Below are positions 8,161 through 17,399 of a DNA stretch of 64,000 nucleotides, piece after piece; position 1 is the stretch's first letter; each line of letters opens with the position of its first letter. The notes under the pieces are model-generated. The model was not told the origin of the DNA and did not search any database. It saw nothing but the letters and a program-made list of their open reading frames with translations. This stretch comes from WTFY01 sp965214675 (GTDB taxonomy: Bacteria > Pseudomonadota > Gammaproteobacteria > UBA4575): the NCBI GenBank assembly GCA_965214675.1, contig OZ243969.1:806001-870000 (forward strand). Reading direction: 5' to 3'. Position numbers and translations under genes: made by a program.

Positions 8161-9111
8161 TCATGAAAAGGATGCAGACAGCAAATCAGGCGCCAAATGT
8201 CCGCCTCTGAATGTCCTGCCACTTTCAACGGCGGTAACAACAACCGAAGCAGGGCCAAAAAGCATTGGATCGATCTTGAAAAAATCGTTGCCGCAGTCTT
8301 TGAGTACTTGAGAAAACGGCTTGCCATAATCTGGTGATGAACTTGAAGGAAGTTCCTTCGCCAGTTTTTCTGCACTTGCATCATCGCCGCTCACAAAGAG
8401 ATGAACTCTTCCGGCAAATAGAATAGCTGTGTTGGTACGCTCCATGGCAGTAACAAAATCAGGTGCTGGTGGAGACAACGGCGCACTTGCTGAACCATCT
8501 AGAATATTGTCCAGCGGGAACTTCAACGTATGGGTTTTGTGCATCGCCACTTCCAGCACTCTGGACACGATTTGCACCATACCCGCTATGGAACTGGTCG
8601 GAGTCAACACAAAGGTCAGGGCATCGGGTGGCAAGTTGCATACATCTGCTACGCGGTCAATCAACGCAACAGGTGGAACCTGATCCACCTCAAGCACGAA
8701 CGTTGCATGATCACAGGTATCACTGTAATCCAGCTCTTCAAACAGGGACTCTCTTAATGCGATAGCCCGACCTGGCCCAGAACCCAGTGCATGAAATTTT
8801 TCATGCGACAAACTCCAGCCTGCATACTGACTTGCAAGGCATGCAAGCACTGGACTGGAGGTATGAACATGCAATGATAACGGCCAGTCACTTGCTGCCG
8901 TCGCATGATAGAGAGTTACCTTGCCCAAGCCACCCATACAGATCTCACCAATGAGACGTCCCGCTTCTAACCCTCCCCTGCTATCGATACCGGCATCAAT
9001 GTATCTGGCACCATTGCTGAACTTGCCCAATCCGACTCTGAGGGCAGCATGCCTGTCTACGAGTTCCTGAACCAGCGGCTTGGCCAGCTGATTAACACTT
9101 ACTTTTTGCAT
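8161..9111 (-). CDS. mch: Methenyl-H4MPT cyclohydrolase
   Basis: About 316 residues, the usual size for Mch, which interconverts methenyl-H4MPT and 5-formyl-H4MPT. Recognisable family segments are ARYIDAGIDSRGGLEAGRL, GGLGKVTLYHA, SPVLACLASQYAGW and HALGSGPGRA. The ATG at 9111 is preferred because an AAGGGA element lies about 7 bases upstream; a GTG one codon earlier is the alternative. It follows the ATP-grasp gene by 34 bases and is probably cotranscribed with mtdB, with which it forms consecutive steps. Confidence 0.95.
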   Translation of the reverse strand: MQKVSVNQLAKPLVQELVDRHAALRVGLGKFSNGARYIDAGIDSRGGLEAGRLIGEICMGGLGKVTLYHATAASDWPLSLHVHTSSPVLACLASQYAGWSLSHEKFHALGSGPGRAIALRESLFEELDYSDTCDHATFVLEVDQVPPVALIDRVADVCNLPPDALTFVLTPTSSIAGMVQIVSRVLEVAMHKTHTLKFPLDNILDGSASAPLSPPAPDFVTAMERTNTAILFAGRVHLFVSGDDASAEKLAKELPSSSSPDYGKPFSQVLKDCGNDFFKIDPMLFGPASVVVTAVESGRTFRGGHLAPDLLSASFS

Positions 9112-9145
9112 CACTTGTTCCCTTGTTAGAAAGTTATACGTCTAT

Positions 9146-10294
9146 TTAACTATCGTCCTGCAAAAGATCATGCAGTATCTTTTGCATACGCACCCTGATC
9201 ATTGAGCGCACTTGGCTCATGTTTTTGCCACCCGCAAAAACACTGCATACGGGCTCGTTTTTCTGAATAATTTCTTCAGGATGCGGCCGGTCTGCTGTCC
9301 ACAAGGGCCATTTTAAGCAGGCAGGTACTTGCACGGACTCAGGGGCATAAACAAGCGCGTGCGCCCGAAGCGGCCATTCACATGGTAGCCGGGCGAGTTT
9401 ACCATGCATGCAGGCATCCCTATGCGCCTGGATCAGTTTGCCTTGGCGAGTCTCGTACAGATCAAAGGTGGACGGAATACGTGGATTGATCTCTAGCACA
9501 TACACATCGTCCTTGGAAAGGATAAAATCGATACTATTCAGGCCAACCAAATGAAATGCACGTGCGAGAAGTGCGGCGTAGTCGAGTGCCGTGTGTTTTT
9601 GTTCCGGGCCAAGTGCGACTTGGTTAACAGCCCCTTCATACACATAGGGCCTGCCTGAGTCGCACACGCGATGCCACAGTGTGTTAAATCCAAGCGCTTC
9701 AATGTTTTCGCCATCTGCCAGAAATGTCAGGGAAAAATCGAGGCCCTTCATATATCTCTGCAAGTAAACGGAGGGATCTCGCCTGGTCTCTCCTGCAAAG
9801 GGGATGATGCCTACCCCTCCTACACTATTCGGACTTTTTTGAATCCATAAATGATGATCTTCCACAACCTGTGAGAAGCATACTTCCGGGTAGCGAACTG
9901 AATACTCGTCCAGTGTCGAAAAAAATATTTCTGGGTCCTTGCATCTGCGAAGTACCGCGCTCGAATTACCGATGACCTTGCAGTCCCCGATCGCATCCAG
10001 CAGGTGGGGGGCAGACTCCACTGCAGAATTGTAGAACACACCTTCAAAGCAGTGCTCATCTTGTAACTGGCCTATGACACGTACAGCTTCCTTTTCATCT
10101 AGACCAAATTCCGTACGCGGGACCTTGCAACAGAAAACCGATGACGCACGGGTATCCACATCCGCAAAGCCGTCAACAACTGCGACAGAGTTCCCACTTG
10201 CTTTCAGGGCTTGTGCAATAGCCCGACCCGATGTGCCGACAACCAGATAAATTCGCTTACCCTCGCTTGATCCCCCTGGCAATTTCAAATGCAT
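9146..10294 (-). CDS. ATP-grasp protein of the methylotroph H4MPT cluster (OrfY-like)
   Basis: A 382-residue ATP-grasp protein, distinct from the two other ligases nearby. It has an N-terminal Rossmann-like segment (YLVVGTSGRAIAQALKASG), an ATP-binding region around QKSPNSVGGVGIIPF and the metal-site motif EINPRIPSTFDL. Such genes accompany mtdB and mch in methylotrophs and are implicated in H4MPT or methylofuran synthesis, though I know of no established reaction. Its ATG overlaps the 3' end of mtdB by 38 bases, implying coupled translation. Confidence 0.72.
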   Translation of the reverse strand: MHLKLPGGSSEGKRIYLVVGTSGRAIAQALKASGNSVAVVDGFADVDTRASSVFCCKVPRTEFGLDEKEAVRVIGQLQDEHCFEGVFYNSAVESAPHLLDAIGDCKVIGNSSAVLRRCKDPEIFFSTLDEYSVRYPEVCFSQVVEDHHLWIQKSPNSVGGVGIIPFAGETRRDPSVYLQRYMKGLDFSLTFLADGENIEALGFNTLWHRVCDSGRPYVYEGAVNQVALGPEQKHTALDYAALLARAFHLVGLNSIDFILSKDDVYVLEINPRIPSTFDLYETRQGKLIQAHRDACMHGKLARLPCEWPLRAHALVYAPESVQVPACLKWPLWTADRPHPEEIIQKNEPVCSVFAGGKNMSQVRSMIRVRMQKILHDLLQDDS

Positions 10295-11159
10295 GCTCGA
10301 AGTGGAGATAGACGGGTTTATCTGTATCCCGCATTTCTTGCAGAAGCCTGCTCTGGGTTTGATACTTTACATTACCGATCACCAGTGCCCCAATACCTAC
10401 GGCACCACTGGGTGAAGCCTCAACTGTCTTGCAATCGTCCATGGCATCGAGTCCTGCAATTCCGGAAGGGGGCACTGCATTCACATCCGCTACCACCTTG
10501 AGTGCCGATGCACTTTTAATGTGCTCTGCAGAAATGACCTGTACACCAGCTGCGACTGCAGCCAGGATTACATCAGCATTTTTTGTCACCTCGCCAACCC
10601 TGTCATTGGCTTCTCCCTGAATGTCAGTTGTTCCACCCCCATACTCCCGGTTACACAAATCAGCTATCATTTCTGACTTTTCTTTTTGACGCCCCATGAT
10701 TTGCACATGGGCGCCTGATTTTGCTGCGAGGATCGCAGCCGTAGAACCGACCGGCCCGGTGCCACCCATGATGACGACATGCTTGTCCGCAAGATCAGTA
10801 TCAAATTGATCTTTCAGGCCCTGCTCCACACATGCCATCATTCCAGCTGCTGTTGTAAAAGCGCCACTTGGGTCGGCAAAACAGGAGGTTTCGAATGGAG
10901 GTACCATGGATACCTGACAAGTCTTCAGCATGTCCATCACCAAGTGGACATCGCGCCCACCTAAAAAGACTCCGGTCCGCTTGGCACCGGCGGGCCCACG
11001 GGAAAAAATTGCATCCTGAATAAGGGCTTGGACTTCATCGGTCTCAACATTGACATAGCCAATTGCATGGTCCCAACCTGCATCCAATGCCATGTTGACA
11101 TCAAAGGGACTTAGATTCTTTACCGGTGTGATCATGTGTAGGATATAAGGTCTTTCCAT
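10257..11159 (-). CDS. mtdB: NAD(P)-dependent methylene-H4MPT dehydrogenase
   Basis: A 300-residue enzyme that oxidises methylene-H4MPT to methenyl-H4MPT. The nucleotide-binding loop VIMGGTGPVGSTAA is at about residues 129-142, and the N-terminal substrate domain includes NMALDAGWDHAIGY. It lies directly between the beta-RFAP synthase gene and the ATP-grasp gene in the H4MPT operon. MtdB can use NAD or NADP; coenzyme preference cannot be read confidently here. MtdA, the NADP-specific paralogue also active with H4F, is a less likely alternative given this neighbourhood. Confidence 0.92.
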   Translation of the reverse strand: MERPYILHMITPVKNLSPFDVNMALDAGWDHAIGYVNVETDEVQALIQDAIFSRGPAGAKRTGVFLGGRDVHLVMDMLKTCQVSMVPPFETSCFADPSGAFTTAAGMMACVEQGLKDQFDTDLADKHVVIMGGTGPVGSTAAILAAKSGAHVQIMGRQKEKSEMIADLCNREYGGGTTDIQGEANDRVGEVTKNADVILAAVAAGVQVISAEHIKSASALKVVADVNAVPPSGIAGLDAMDDCKTVEASPSGAVGIGALVIGNVKYQTQSRLLQEMRDTDKPVYLHFEHAFEIARGIKRG

Positions 11160-11236
11160 TTTTCCCTCTCCAATAGAGATGTTTTAACAATAGTGTCCAA
11201 CAGCCAGTACCGTGCCCAGCTGGGGAATTTGTGAAT

Positions 11237-12232
11237 TTATTTTCTAGACTCTGCTGCTTCGTATATAGGTACCGTGTCCTGCTGCAAGACAACGGCTTCT
11301 GTGTTTCTTCCTGACACTATCTTGAATTGCAAATCTTTGTTTCTTGCAAATCTTGTTTGCAAGTCACGTAACAGCTTGTGGCCCTGAATTTCACTGTCAA
11401 CGAAGGCAAATCCCATCGGGCCCCATGAACTTTGGCCAACTCCTTTAATACCTAAAGATTCAGTATATTCAATGGCCTCACCGACAGCCTGACTAGTATA
11501 GCGCCCTCCCTGGGCTGCTGCGAAGTAATCACCGATACACTTCTGGAGATTACCTATACCCCTGCCAAACATTTCCGAGTCTTGTTCAGAAACTGCCGGC
11601 AAAATCTGCATGAGTACCAAATGACACAGATAGGCAGCAGTTTTTGATGAAAAGGTCGGCAGCGACGAGAATGATGCACTTTCATCGCTGCCATGCAAAC
11701 CACTCAAGGTTGAGTCAATGATAAGCACGATGCGCCAGATGGATGGGAAATCCAGACGTGACACGACAGGCGGGGTAGAATTTGGGCCGCCTTTTCCAGC
11801 ATCAAGCAGAAATCCTCCCTGCTGGAATGCTGCAATACCAACACCGGATCTTGTTCCACGGCCCAGTGTTTCTGCAATTTCTCTGGGTGTACATTTGAGC
11901 GAGTAAAGTCTGGAAATCGCTGCACCTACTGCCAGTGCCAACTGTGTGCCTGAACCCAGCCCGGTATGGGCAGGAATTTGTTCCAGTACCTCTATTTGGC
12001 AACCCCCTGTCAGCTCCTTGGCGATAGAAAATCGTTCTGCAATTTCGTACACACGGCCTGCAGTATCGCCCAGTACGTGGATGCTGTCTTTTTGCCGTGC
12101 CACAATCCGCGTGGCGATACCGTTCAGGGTCAGACCAAGACTTCCGAACCGCCTTCCCAAGCTGCCATCAAGGTCAAGAAACCCAAGGTGTAAGCGGGCT
12201 GGAGCTTCTACATAGACGGGCATATTGTCCAT
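11237..12232 (-). CDS. mptG: Beta-ribofuranosylaminobenzene 5'-phosphate synthase
   Basis: A 331-residue GHMP-like protein. RFAP synthase joins p-aminobenzoate to phosphoribosyl pyrophosphate with loss of CO2, the first committed step of methanopterin synthesis. Family features seen are the start VEAPARLHLGFLDLDGSLGR, IPAHTGLGSGTQLALAVG as the glycine/serine-rich loop, and RGTRSGVGIAAFQQGGFLLD. It heads the minus-strand H4MPT operon, 77 bases before mtdB, and fits with pabB at the other end of the region. The start could be the first ATG or the one at 12223. Confidence 0.92.
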   Translation of the reverse strand: MDNMPVYVEAPARLHLGFLDLDGSLGRRFGSLGLTLNGIATRIVARQKDSIHVLGDTAGRVYEIAERFSIAKELTGGCQIEVLEQIPAHTGLGSGTQLALAVGAAISRLYSLKCTPREIAETLGRGTRSGVGIAAFQQGGFLLDAGKGGPNSTPPVVSRLDFPSIWRIVLIIDSTLSGLHGSDESASFSSLPTFSSKTAAYLCHLVLMQILPAVSEQDSEMFGRGIGNLQKCIGDYFAAAQGGRYTSQAVGEAIEYTESLGIKGVGQSSWGPMGFAFVDSEIQGHKLLRDLQTRFARNKDLQFKIVSGRNTEAVVLQQDTVPIYEAAESRK

Positions 12233-12414
12233 ACATATTATTCTAGTAGATTCTATCCGCCCGAGTCCGGGATTTTCACCACAAGATTCGGGGTGGGTTT
12301 TCTGCGCTGGAGTGCCTGTGTACCCTCTTTATTTGGAATTCGATGAAACTAGGGCTGCCTGTCAATTACCCAGACTGTGACTCTGCAGAGATACCATGTA
12401 CGCCTCTGCATGTA

Positions 12415-12654
12415 TCACAGCCATTTCAGCAGATAGTAGATTAACTGACCTTCTGACGATTTGGATGGTCCTACAACCTTTGCTGCAAACTTTTTTTTGT
12501 CCGGATCTGAAGCAATCTTGGCCTGTTCAGCGTCGCTCTTGATTTCTACACAATTTGCAGAGAACCTTTTGCGGCTGCGCTTGGGTACATACACGACAGC
12601 ATATTGAACTTTCGATACGCCACCTTCAGGATCCGGGGGTACGAGACCTCTCAA
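12415..12654 (-). CDS. Small hypothetical protein
   Basis: An open frame of up to 79 codons between the H4MPT operon and cysS. The part from SKVQYAVVYVPKRS onward looks protein-like: basic, with a KFAAKVVGPSKSSEGQL stretch and a hydrophobic end YYLLKWL. There is no ATG near the 5' end; TTG at 12654 or an internal GTG would have to serve, and I see no strong ribosome-binding site. I do not recognise a family. It could be a real small gene or a chance frame. Confidence 0.4.
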   Translation of the reverse strand: MRGLVPPDPEGGVSKVQYAVVYVPKRSRKRFSANCVEIKSDAEQAKIASDPDKKKFAAKVVGPSKSSEGQLIYYLLKWL

Positions 12655-12727
12655 GGTAGTGCCTCAACAGGCTTCTGGCTCGAGTCAAATGAGGATCGCC
12701 ACTTGTTATGATGCCAGTCGTGGTGAA

Positions 12728-14104
12728 TTAAACTTTCCTCCAGCTTGATGTCCCATCGGATCGATCCTGAATCTGGATACCCATGTTCGTCAACTTTTCC
12801 CGGATCTCATCAGCTTGTTTATAATCCTTTGCTTTTTTGGCACTGGCTCTCTGCTCCAGCAGCTTGTGAATTTCAGCATCATCAATATCTGCTGCACCCT
12901 GGAACCATGCTACAGGATCCTGCTGCAGAATCCCTAAAATCCTGCCTGCTGCCAATAACTGTCTTTTGAGTGCCGCTCTTGCGTCTTGGCTGGAAACTGT
13001 TTTCTCCTGCTTTGCCAGGCTGTGCAACTCGGTGATTGCCGCCGGAGTATTCAGGTCATCTTTCAAAGCATCCAAAAACGTATCAGGAATATCGCAGGCA
13101 GACAGGCTGACATCAACATCCTGGAGTTTTTGCAAAACCGCATAGAGTCGATCCAGATTTCTGCATGACTGGCCGAGTACCTCATCCGTCCAGTCCAGCG
13201 GACTTCGATAATGAGTACTCAACAGTGCAAATCGGATAGCCTCACCTGGGGCTTGTTCAAGCAGGTCTTGCACCAGCAGAACATTGCCAAGTGACTTGGA
13301 CATTTTTTCGCGATCGACATTGATAAACCCATTGTGCATCCAGTACTTGCTAAAAAGCTTCCCCCCATGCACACACGTGCTTTGCGCTCTTTCGTTTTCG
13401 TGGTGAGGGAAAACCAGGTCCTGCCCCCCACCATGAATGTCTATGGTTTCTCCAAGATGCTGCTCTATCATCGTAGAGCACTCGATATGCCAGCCAGGAC
13501 GCCCTGCACCCCACGGGCTGTCCCATGCTGGCTGATCCTCACTGGAGGGTTTCCACAGGACAAAATCCCTGTCATCCCTTTTAAATGGTGCGACCTCCAC
13601 GCGTGCACCCGCAAACAATTCTTTCAGGTTCCTGCCAGATAGCGCACCATACCCGGGATAGGAAGGCACATGAAACAGTACATGACCTTCAGCTTCATAG
13701 GCATTGCCGGCAGTCACCAGACGCGCAATCATATCGATGATCTGCTCCATATGCTCAGTAACCTTGGGTTCTATAACGGGAGGCAGCACTCCCAGGTCTG
13801 CCATGTTCTGGTGATAGGCTCCGGTGTAGCGACCGCTTATTTCTCCGATTGAAACTTTTTCTCCCAATGCAGCTGCATTGATCTTGTCATCTACATCTGT
13901 AATGTTGCGCACATAGAGAACTCCCTCATACTCCTGCATAAGCAGCCGGTAAAGTACATCGAAGACCACGGCAGGGCGCGCATTTCCAATATGAGGAAAA
14001 CTGTAAACGGTCGGCCCGCAGACGTATAGAGTAACGCGCGCAGGATCTGCAGGGACAAATTCCTCTTTTTTGCGCGTGGCCGTGTTGTAGATATGGATGG
14101 GCAT
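12728..14104 (-). CDS. cysS: Cysteinyl-tRNA synthetase
   Basis: About 458 residues, the normal length. The class I signature is PHIGNARP near residue 35, the zinc and substrate region shows IHGGGQDLVFPHHENE, and the second signature is KMSKS in REKMSKSLGNVL. The ATG at 14104 (MPIHIYN) is preferred over the five-codon-longer frame because it matches family starts. It lies downstream of the small unknown gene, on the same strand as the fhc-fdx-fpr cluster. Confidence 0.97.
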   Translation of the reverse strand: MPIHIYNTATRKKEEFVPADPARVTLYVCGPTVYSFPHIGNARPAVVFDVLYRLLMQEYEGVLYVRNITDVDDKINAAALGEKVSIGEISGRYTGAYHQNMADLGVLPPVIEPKVTEHMEQIIDMIARLVTAGNAYEAEGHVLFHVPSYPGYGALSGRNLKELFAGARVEVAPFKRDDRDFVLWKPSSEDQPAWDSPWGAGRPGWHIECSTMIEQHLGETIDIHGGGQDLVFPHHENERAQSTCVHGGKLFSKYWMHNGFINVDREKMSKSLGNVLLVQDLLEQAPGEAIRFALLSTHYRSPLDWTDEVLGQSCRNLDRLYAVLQKLQDVDVSLSACDIPDTFLDALKDDLNTPAAITELHSLAKQEKTVSSQDARAALKRQLLAAGRILGILQQDPVAWFQGAADIDDAEIHKLLEQRASAKKAKDYKQADEIREKLTNMGIQIQDRSDGTSSWRKV

Positions 14105-14153
14105 GGAATTTCCGAGCAAGCGTGTCCTGCTCTGGCAGACATCTGCAGGTATC

Positions 14154-14540
14154 TCAGTCCGGGCCGCCTTGCCACATCATCTGATAACCTATTTCATAGG
14201 TCTCCGTAGCATAGCCCCCCAATGCTTCAAACTTCTCCCTGAAGACATCATCCGCATGTGATTCTTCATGCTGCTCGAAGGAATTCCAGTAGGTAACGAT
14301 TGCGACATGGGGATTGGTCTGCTCCTTCGATGCAATCGAACCTTCATCAGAAACAAATCCTGCAAACTTGAATACCTGTCCACCCAGAAAACCTCCCTGG
14401 TCATCACCATAGGTGTTCTTGACGGTATTACACATCTCTCCAACTGCAAGTTCGATATCTTCCTCGGACACCCCTTTTTTGAGTTTGACAACGTTGTACA
14501 TCATCACACAGCCATAGGGAACACTAAGCGCATCAAACAT
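14154..14540 (-). CDS. Small hypothetical protein, possible ferredoxin-like (Dabb/ABM) fold
   Basis: 128 residues, starting at an ATG with GAGGAG five bases upstream. The pattern of a short strand with a basic start (YNVVKLKKGVSEEDIELAV), a central strand after GGFLGGQVFKFAG, then VAIVTYWNSFEQHEESH and a terminal strand resembles small alpha/beta-barrel dimeric monooxygenase-like proteins. I cannot assign a named family. It lies between cysS and fprA on the same strand, so it may be part of the redox cluster's transcript. Function unknown. Confidence 0.7.
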   Translation of the reverse strand: MFDALSVPYGCVMMYNVVKLKKGVSEEDIELAVGEMCNTVKNTYGDDQGGFLGGQVFKFAGFVSDEGSIASKEQTNPHVAIVTYWNSFEQHEESHADDVFREKFEALGGYATETYEIGYQMMWQGGPD

Positions 14541-14692
14541 CGTAACTCCTCGGACTCATGAAAGCCCCGTCTTCACATTTTGAATGCATACTCTATTCGA
14601 TTTTGTAGACAGAGAAAAACTAGTGCAATGACACACTACTTGACGCGGCAGGGCTAGGAGACAAGCAAGTAAGACTTGATCAACTGAAAAGA

Positions 14693-16072
14693 TCAGCTCC
14701 CAGCGACTTCCAGCATTTCCGTTCGGCGAGTGAATTTCTCACGTGGTTTGCTCTTCAACTCTCCGGCAGCAACCTCTGCAGCATCAATCTTTTCCCACTG
14801 TGCATAATCGATGTAGCGTACATTGTTGCTGTTTAGGATTTTATACAGGCCTTCGCGACCTGGCTTGTCTGTATCGAGCTCTCCAACGTCTTCCAGCAGG
14901 GCTTCTACCGTTTCCACTGCACAGGCACGGTTGGTGCCTATAATTCCTGAAGGCCCACGCTTTATCCAACCTGCTGTGTACAGGCCAGGGACTGTGGCAC
15001 CACCCTGTTCCGAAGTAATACGCCCGGCATTATTTGGAATGGTCCCCCAACGCTCATAAAAAGGCACTCCATCGATGGGAACTCCATTGTATCCGATGCT
15101 GCGAAACATGATGCCGCAATCGATTTCGGTAGTCTGCCCTGTACCTTTTGCTGATTGTCGGAAAGGCTCTCCCGACAATTCATTGGTCTCGAAAGTAATC
15201 TTCTGAAGTCGGCCTTCGCCCTCCAGGCGCAGCGGACTTTTCAGAAATGTTGCAATGCAGACTCGCTGCTTACCTGTATCCTCAGAACCCGCAAACTGAT
15301 GGAATATTTCAATATTCTTTTTGTTTCCCCGACCCTCTTTGGAATCGATCTCTAGCTGACTCGCCTCATTCAACTCCAGTTCAGCTGGATCAATATAGGG
15401 ACGGCAGTTCTCAATCTCCAAAAACTCCTTGAGTTCCTTGGAAGCAAACTTTGCCTGTGCCGGTCCACGGCGCCCAACCACATAGATCGTACGGACCCTG
15501 CTCTTGGCGAGCACATCAAGCGCATGCTGTGCAATATCCGTTTGTTTCAACTCATCCACGGACTTGGCCAGTATCCTGGCGACATCAGCAGCTACATTGC
15601 CCTGCCCGATTACGACCGCTGTCTCGTGGGACAAGTCAAATGTCCGATCCCTGTAATCAGGATGTCCGTTATACCAGCCTACAAATTCAGTGGCAGTGTG
15701 ACTTCCTGGCAGGTCTTCTCCTGGGATACCAAGCCTTCGGTCTGTCTCCGCACCACAAGTATAGATAACAGCATGGTGAGTCTGCTGTAATTCCTCGGCC
15801 TTGATGTCGACCCCGACCGTAACATTGCCAACAAAATTGAATTCCGGATTCTGGGCAACTTTCTTATAGACCTGAATGGCCTGCTTGAGCTTTGGGTGAT
15901 CTGGGGCAACACCATTTCGCACGAGCCCAAACGGTGCAGGAAGCCTTTCAATCAAGTCAATTTCTACATTCAGACGGGACTTGATCAATGCCTCGGTTGC
16001 ATAAAATCCGCTTGGCCCACTCCCTACAATTGCCACACGAAGTGGATTTGACTCATCACCCAGGCTACTCAT
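14693..16072 (-). CDS. fprA: FAD-dependent ferredoxin--NADP+ reductase (FprA/adrenodoxin reductase type)
   Basis: 459 residues of the glutathione-reductase-like ferredoxin reductase family. The FAD loop is VGSGPSGFYATEALI near the N-terminus, followed by GLVRNGVAPDHPKLK. The NADP loop is VVIGQGNVAADVARIL, and the C-terminal FAD site is AGWIKRGPSGIIGTNR. These enzymes pass electrons between NADPH and small ferredoxins in the cytoplasm. The gene lies 97 bases downstream of a 7Fe-type ferredoxin, itself just after the fhc/fwd genes. That makes it a plausible link between formylmethanofuran oxidation and NADPH; the direction of flow is inferred. Confidence 0.9.
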   Translation of the reverse strand: MSSLGDESNPLRVAIVGSGPSGFYATEALIKSRLNVEIDLIERLPAPFGLVRNGVAPDHPKLKQAIQVYKKVAQNPEFNFVGNVTVGVDIKAEELQQTHHAVIYTCGAETDRRLGIPGEDLPGSHTATEFVGWYNGHPDYRDRTFDLSHETAVVIGQGNVAADVARILAKSVDELKQTDIAQHALDVLAKSRVRTIYVVGRRGPAQAKFASKELKEFLEIENCRPYIDPAELELNEASQLEIDSKEGRGNKKNIEIFHQFAGSEDTGKQRVCIATFLKSPLRLEGEGRLQKITFETNELSGEPFRQSAKGTGQTTEIDCGIMFRSIGYNGVPIDGVPFYERWGTIPNNAGRITSEQGGATVPGLYTAGWIKRGPSGIIGTNRACAVETVEALLEDVGELDTDKPGREGLYKILNSNNVRYIDYAQWEKIDAAEVAAGELKSKPREKFTRRTEMLEVAGS

Positions 16073-16169
16073 GAGATTTACCTAGACTGGCTTTTAATTT
16101 AGTTACAGCCATGTACACCAAGTATGCACAAAGCAATGTCGCCAGGATCATGGTCAGCTGTATCCAGGC

Positions 16170-16475
16170 CTAGAAGCCTAGATCCGCCTTGCGCTCTTCA
16201 GCTTCAGGCAAAGGATCCATTGGTTCTTCAATCAATGGTAAATCCGGCGCTTTGTCGGCATTAATTTCCGTCCAATGTTCCTGTCCTTCGGGGATATCAT
16301 CTTCCTCGAAGATCGCTTCTACCGGGCACTCCGGGATACAGGCACTGCAATCGATACAGACATCTGGATCGATATAAAGCATTTCATCGTCATAGTGAAA
16401 ACAGGCCACCGGACACACGGCAACACAATCCGTAAATCGACAACCTTTACAATTTTCCGTTACGACTGTAGTCAT
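16170..16475 (-). CDS. fdxA: Seven-iron-type ferredoxin
   Basis: 101 residues from the ATG at 16475, which follows a strong GAGGAGG site; the slightly longer frame is not needed. The first cluster site is CKGCRFTDCVAVCP and the second is CIDCSACIPECP, the arrangement of FdxA proteins carrying one [3Fe-4S] and one [4Fe-4S] cluster. The acidic C-terminal tail is also typical. It sits between fhcC and fprA, matching a soluble low-potential electron carrier for the formylmethanofuran complex. Partnership is inferred from position. Confidence 0.93.
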   Translation of the reverse strand: MTTVVTENCKGCRFTDCVAVCPVACFHYDDEMLYIDPDVCIDCSACIPECPVEAIFEEDDIPEGQEHWTEINADKAPDLPLIEEPMDPLPEAEERKADLGF

Positions 16476-16547
16476 GTAATCGCCTCCTCTCTGCAAACTG
16501 TATCAGACTATTCAAACTGAAGTTCACTGCCCATCATACGTCAGTCT

Positions 16548-17369
16548 TCACTGACCTGAGAAAAGCAGTATTTCTCCACGGTTAAGTTCCACGCCATCAC
16601 CGCTGTACCGCTTATACTTTCCATTCAGATGCTTATCCGTAATTTTTTCCCCAAACCCCTGCTCCTGCAACCGGATAAGGTAGAGGCGCAGGAACAAGGG
16701 TTGATATCTACACGAATACTCGAAACTAGGCAATATCGGGCTCTCTTCAAAACAAACGACTGTCCCGCGTACCATGCCTGCCCCTGTGCGTACGCCAATT
16801 TTTCCCATAACAATGACCGTGCCCGCACGCATGCTAACGGCAGTAAAATCGCCTGCATCTCCACCAATGGCGATCAGCCCACGGCGCATGGAATTGCCGA
16901 CTTCGTTCTTGACACTCCCATGGATAAATATTTCACCACCCGTAATACCTGTTGACTGCCCTCTGAAGGCGCTGCCTACCATGTGTCCTGCATTGCCTTC
17001 AATCGTTATCCGGCCACCTGACATTTCCGGACCTACCCAGTCAGTGGCATCTCCCTTGACCAGAATTTCACCGCCTGACATCCCGATCCCAATATGCATG
17101 CCCACGTTTCCATCAACGAACACACGGCCTTCGGACATGCCCGCACCAATCATTTTTACCTTGCTTAGATCACCTTCAACATGAATATCCCGAGTCCCTT
17201 TTCCCGTAACTTTGAAAAAATCACCCATTTTGGCCCGTTCATTTCCATGCATCACCTGCAGATGCTCAATACCCAGCTCAGATAGCCCTGCAATCGATGC
17301 AGGACTCAGTGTCTCAGCTTCCAGGGGAACCTCTGGCTGGGTATGCAAATGCAGCAGCGTTGTACTCAT
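16548..17369 (-). CDS. fhcC: Formylmethanofuran dehydrogenase/hydrolase complex subunit C
   Basis: A 273-residue protein made largely of repeated GxxGxxxG-type strands (for example GAGMSEGRVFVDGNVGMHIG and MSGGEILVKGDATDWVG), giving the beta-helix of FwdC/FhcC that scaffolds the complex and is shared with the glutamate synthase alpha-subunit C-terminal domain. The C-terminus departs from the repeats, as in other family members. It follows fhcD by 30 bases. Confidence 0.95.
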   Translation of the reverse strand: MSTTLLHLHTQPEVPLEAETLSPASIAGLSELGIEHLQVMHGNERAKMGDFFKVTGKGTRDIHVEGDLSKVKMIGAGMSEGRVFVDGNVGMHIGIGMSGGEILVKGDATDWVGPEMSGGRITIEGNAGHMVGSAFRGQSTGITGGEIFIHGSVKNEVGNSMRRGLIAIGGDAGDFTAVSMRAGTVIVMGKIGVRTGAGMVRGTVVCFEESPILPSFEYSCRYQPLFLRLYLIRLQEQGFGEKITDKHLNGKYKRYSGDGVELNRGEILLFSGQ

Positions 17370-17399
17370 ATCTTTCTACTTCAGGAAGTGTTCCTATCG

